From: JAXDLH01 sp034666705
Lineage (GTDB): Bacteria; Chloroflexota; UBA6077; SHYK01
Assembly: GCA_034666705.1 (NCBI GenBank)
Contig: JAXDLH010000329.1
Coordinates: 1 to 22,374 of the forward strand
Reading direction: 5' to 3'
DNA length: 22,374 nt
Shown piece after piece: positions 22,337-22,374 of the stretch (position 1 is the stretch's first letter; each line of letters starts with the position of its first letter). A program made the position numbers and the translations under genes. The notes below the pieces were generated by a model. It was given only the letters and a program-made list of their open reading frames with translations, was not told the origin of the DNA and searched no databases.

Positions 22337-22374
22337 GGCAGTGCTCCTTTTGGAATAGTGCCTATCCCGATCCT

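Overview
The window is GC-rich throughout and reads like an accessory, catabolic region of a Chloroflexota (Chloroflexi) chromosome. This assignment is an inference from four things: a solo Flp-type pilin, molybdenum-hydroxylase genes in the order medium-large-small, an aminoglycoside-phosphotransferase-like/AAA kinase fusion, and several families of GC-rich hairpin repeats between genes. No rRNA, tRNA, CRISPR array, transposase, integrase or phage gene was found.

Left part (1-5929, plus strand): the 3' part of an APH-like/P-loop kinase fusion; a very large fusion of a trehalose-phosphatase-like HAD domain with a GH65 disaccharide phosphorylase; and a small two-helix membrane protein of the low-affinity iron permease family. 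Middle-left (5926-9772, minus strand): an amidohydrolase, a solute-binding lipoprotein with no permease genes beside it, and a cupin, with a branched stem-loop element between the last two. At 9773-10031 two divergent promoter regions share the octamer CTATAGTG. They drive the cupin leftward and a 58-residue Flp pilin rightward; the pilin gene ends in a strong intrinsic terminator.

Middle (10366-14469): GDP-mannose 4,6-dehydratase (minus), an XRE-type regulator (plus, apparently leaderless), a decayed GNAT acetyltransferase tail, a second amidohydrolase (minus), 14 perfect copies of a 7-bp repeat, and a RimK-like ATP-grasp protein (plus, also apparently leaderless). A repeat-filled gap follows (14470-14845).

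Right part (14846-20043, minus strand): a compact operon of cytochrome P450, then FAD, molybdopterin and 2Fe-2S subunits of a xanthine-dehydrogenase-type hydroxylase. It is interrupted between the FAD and molybdopterin genes by a 108-bp foldback repeat. The window ends with a single-pass membrane protein carrying an extracellular SH3-like domain and a class II aldolase/adducin-like protein that lacks the usual catalytic glutamate.

Taken together, the P450, molybdenum hydroxylase, two ACMSD-type amidohydrolases, cupin, aldolase-like protein and solute-binding protein look like oxidative breakdown of an organic or aromatic substrate, which the sequence does not identify. I do not see a clearly new defence or mobile system. 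The most original observations are the two leaderless promoters with identical geometry, the divergent cupin/pilin promoter block with a palindrome in the spacer, the HAD-GH65 fusion, and the foldback element inside the hydroxylase operon.
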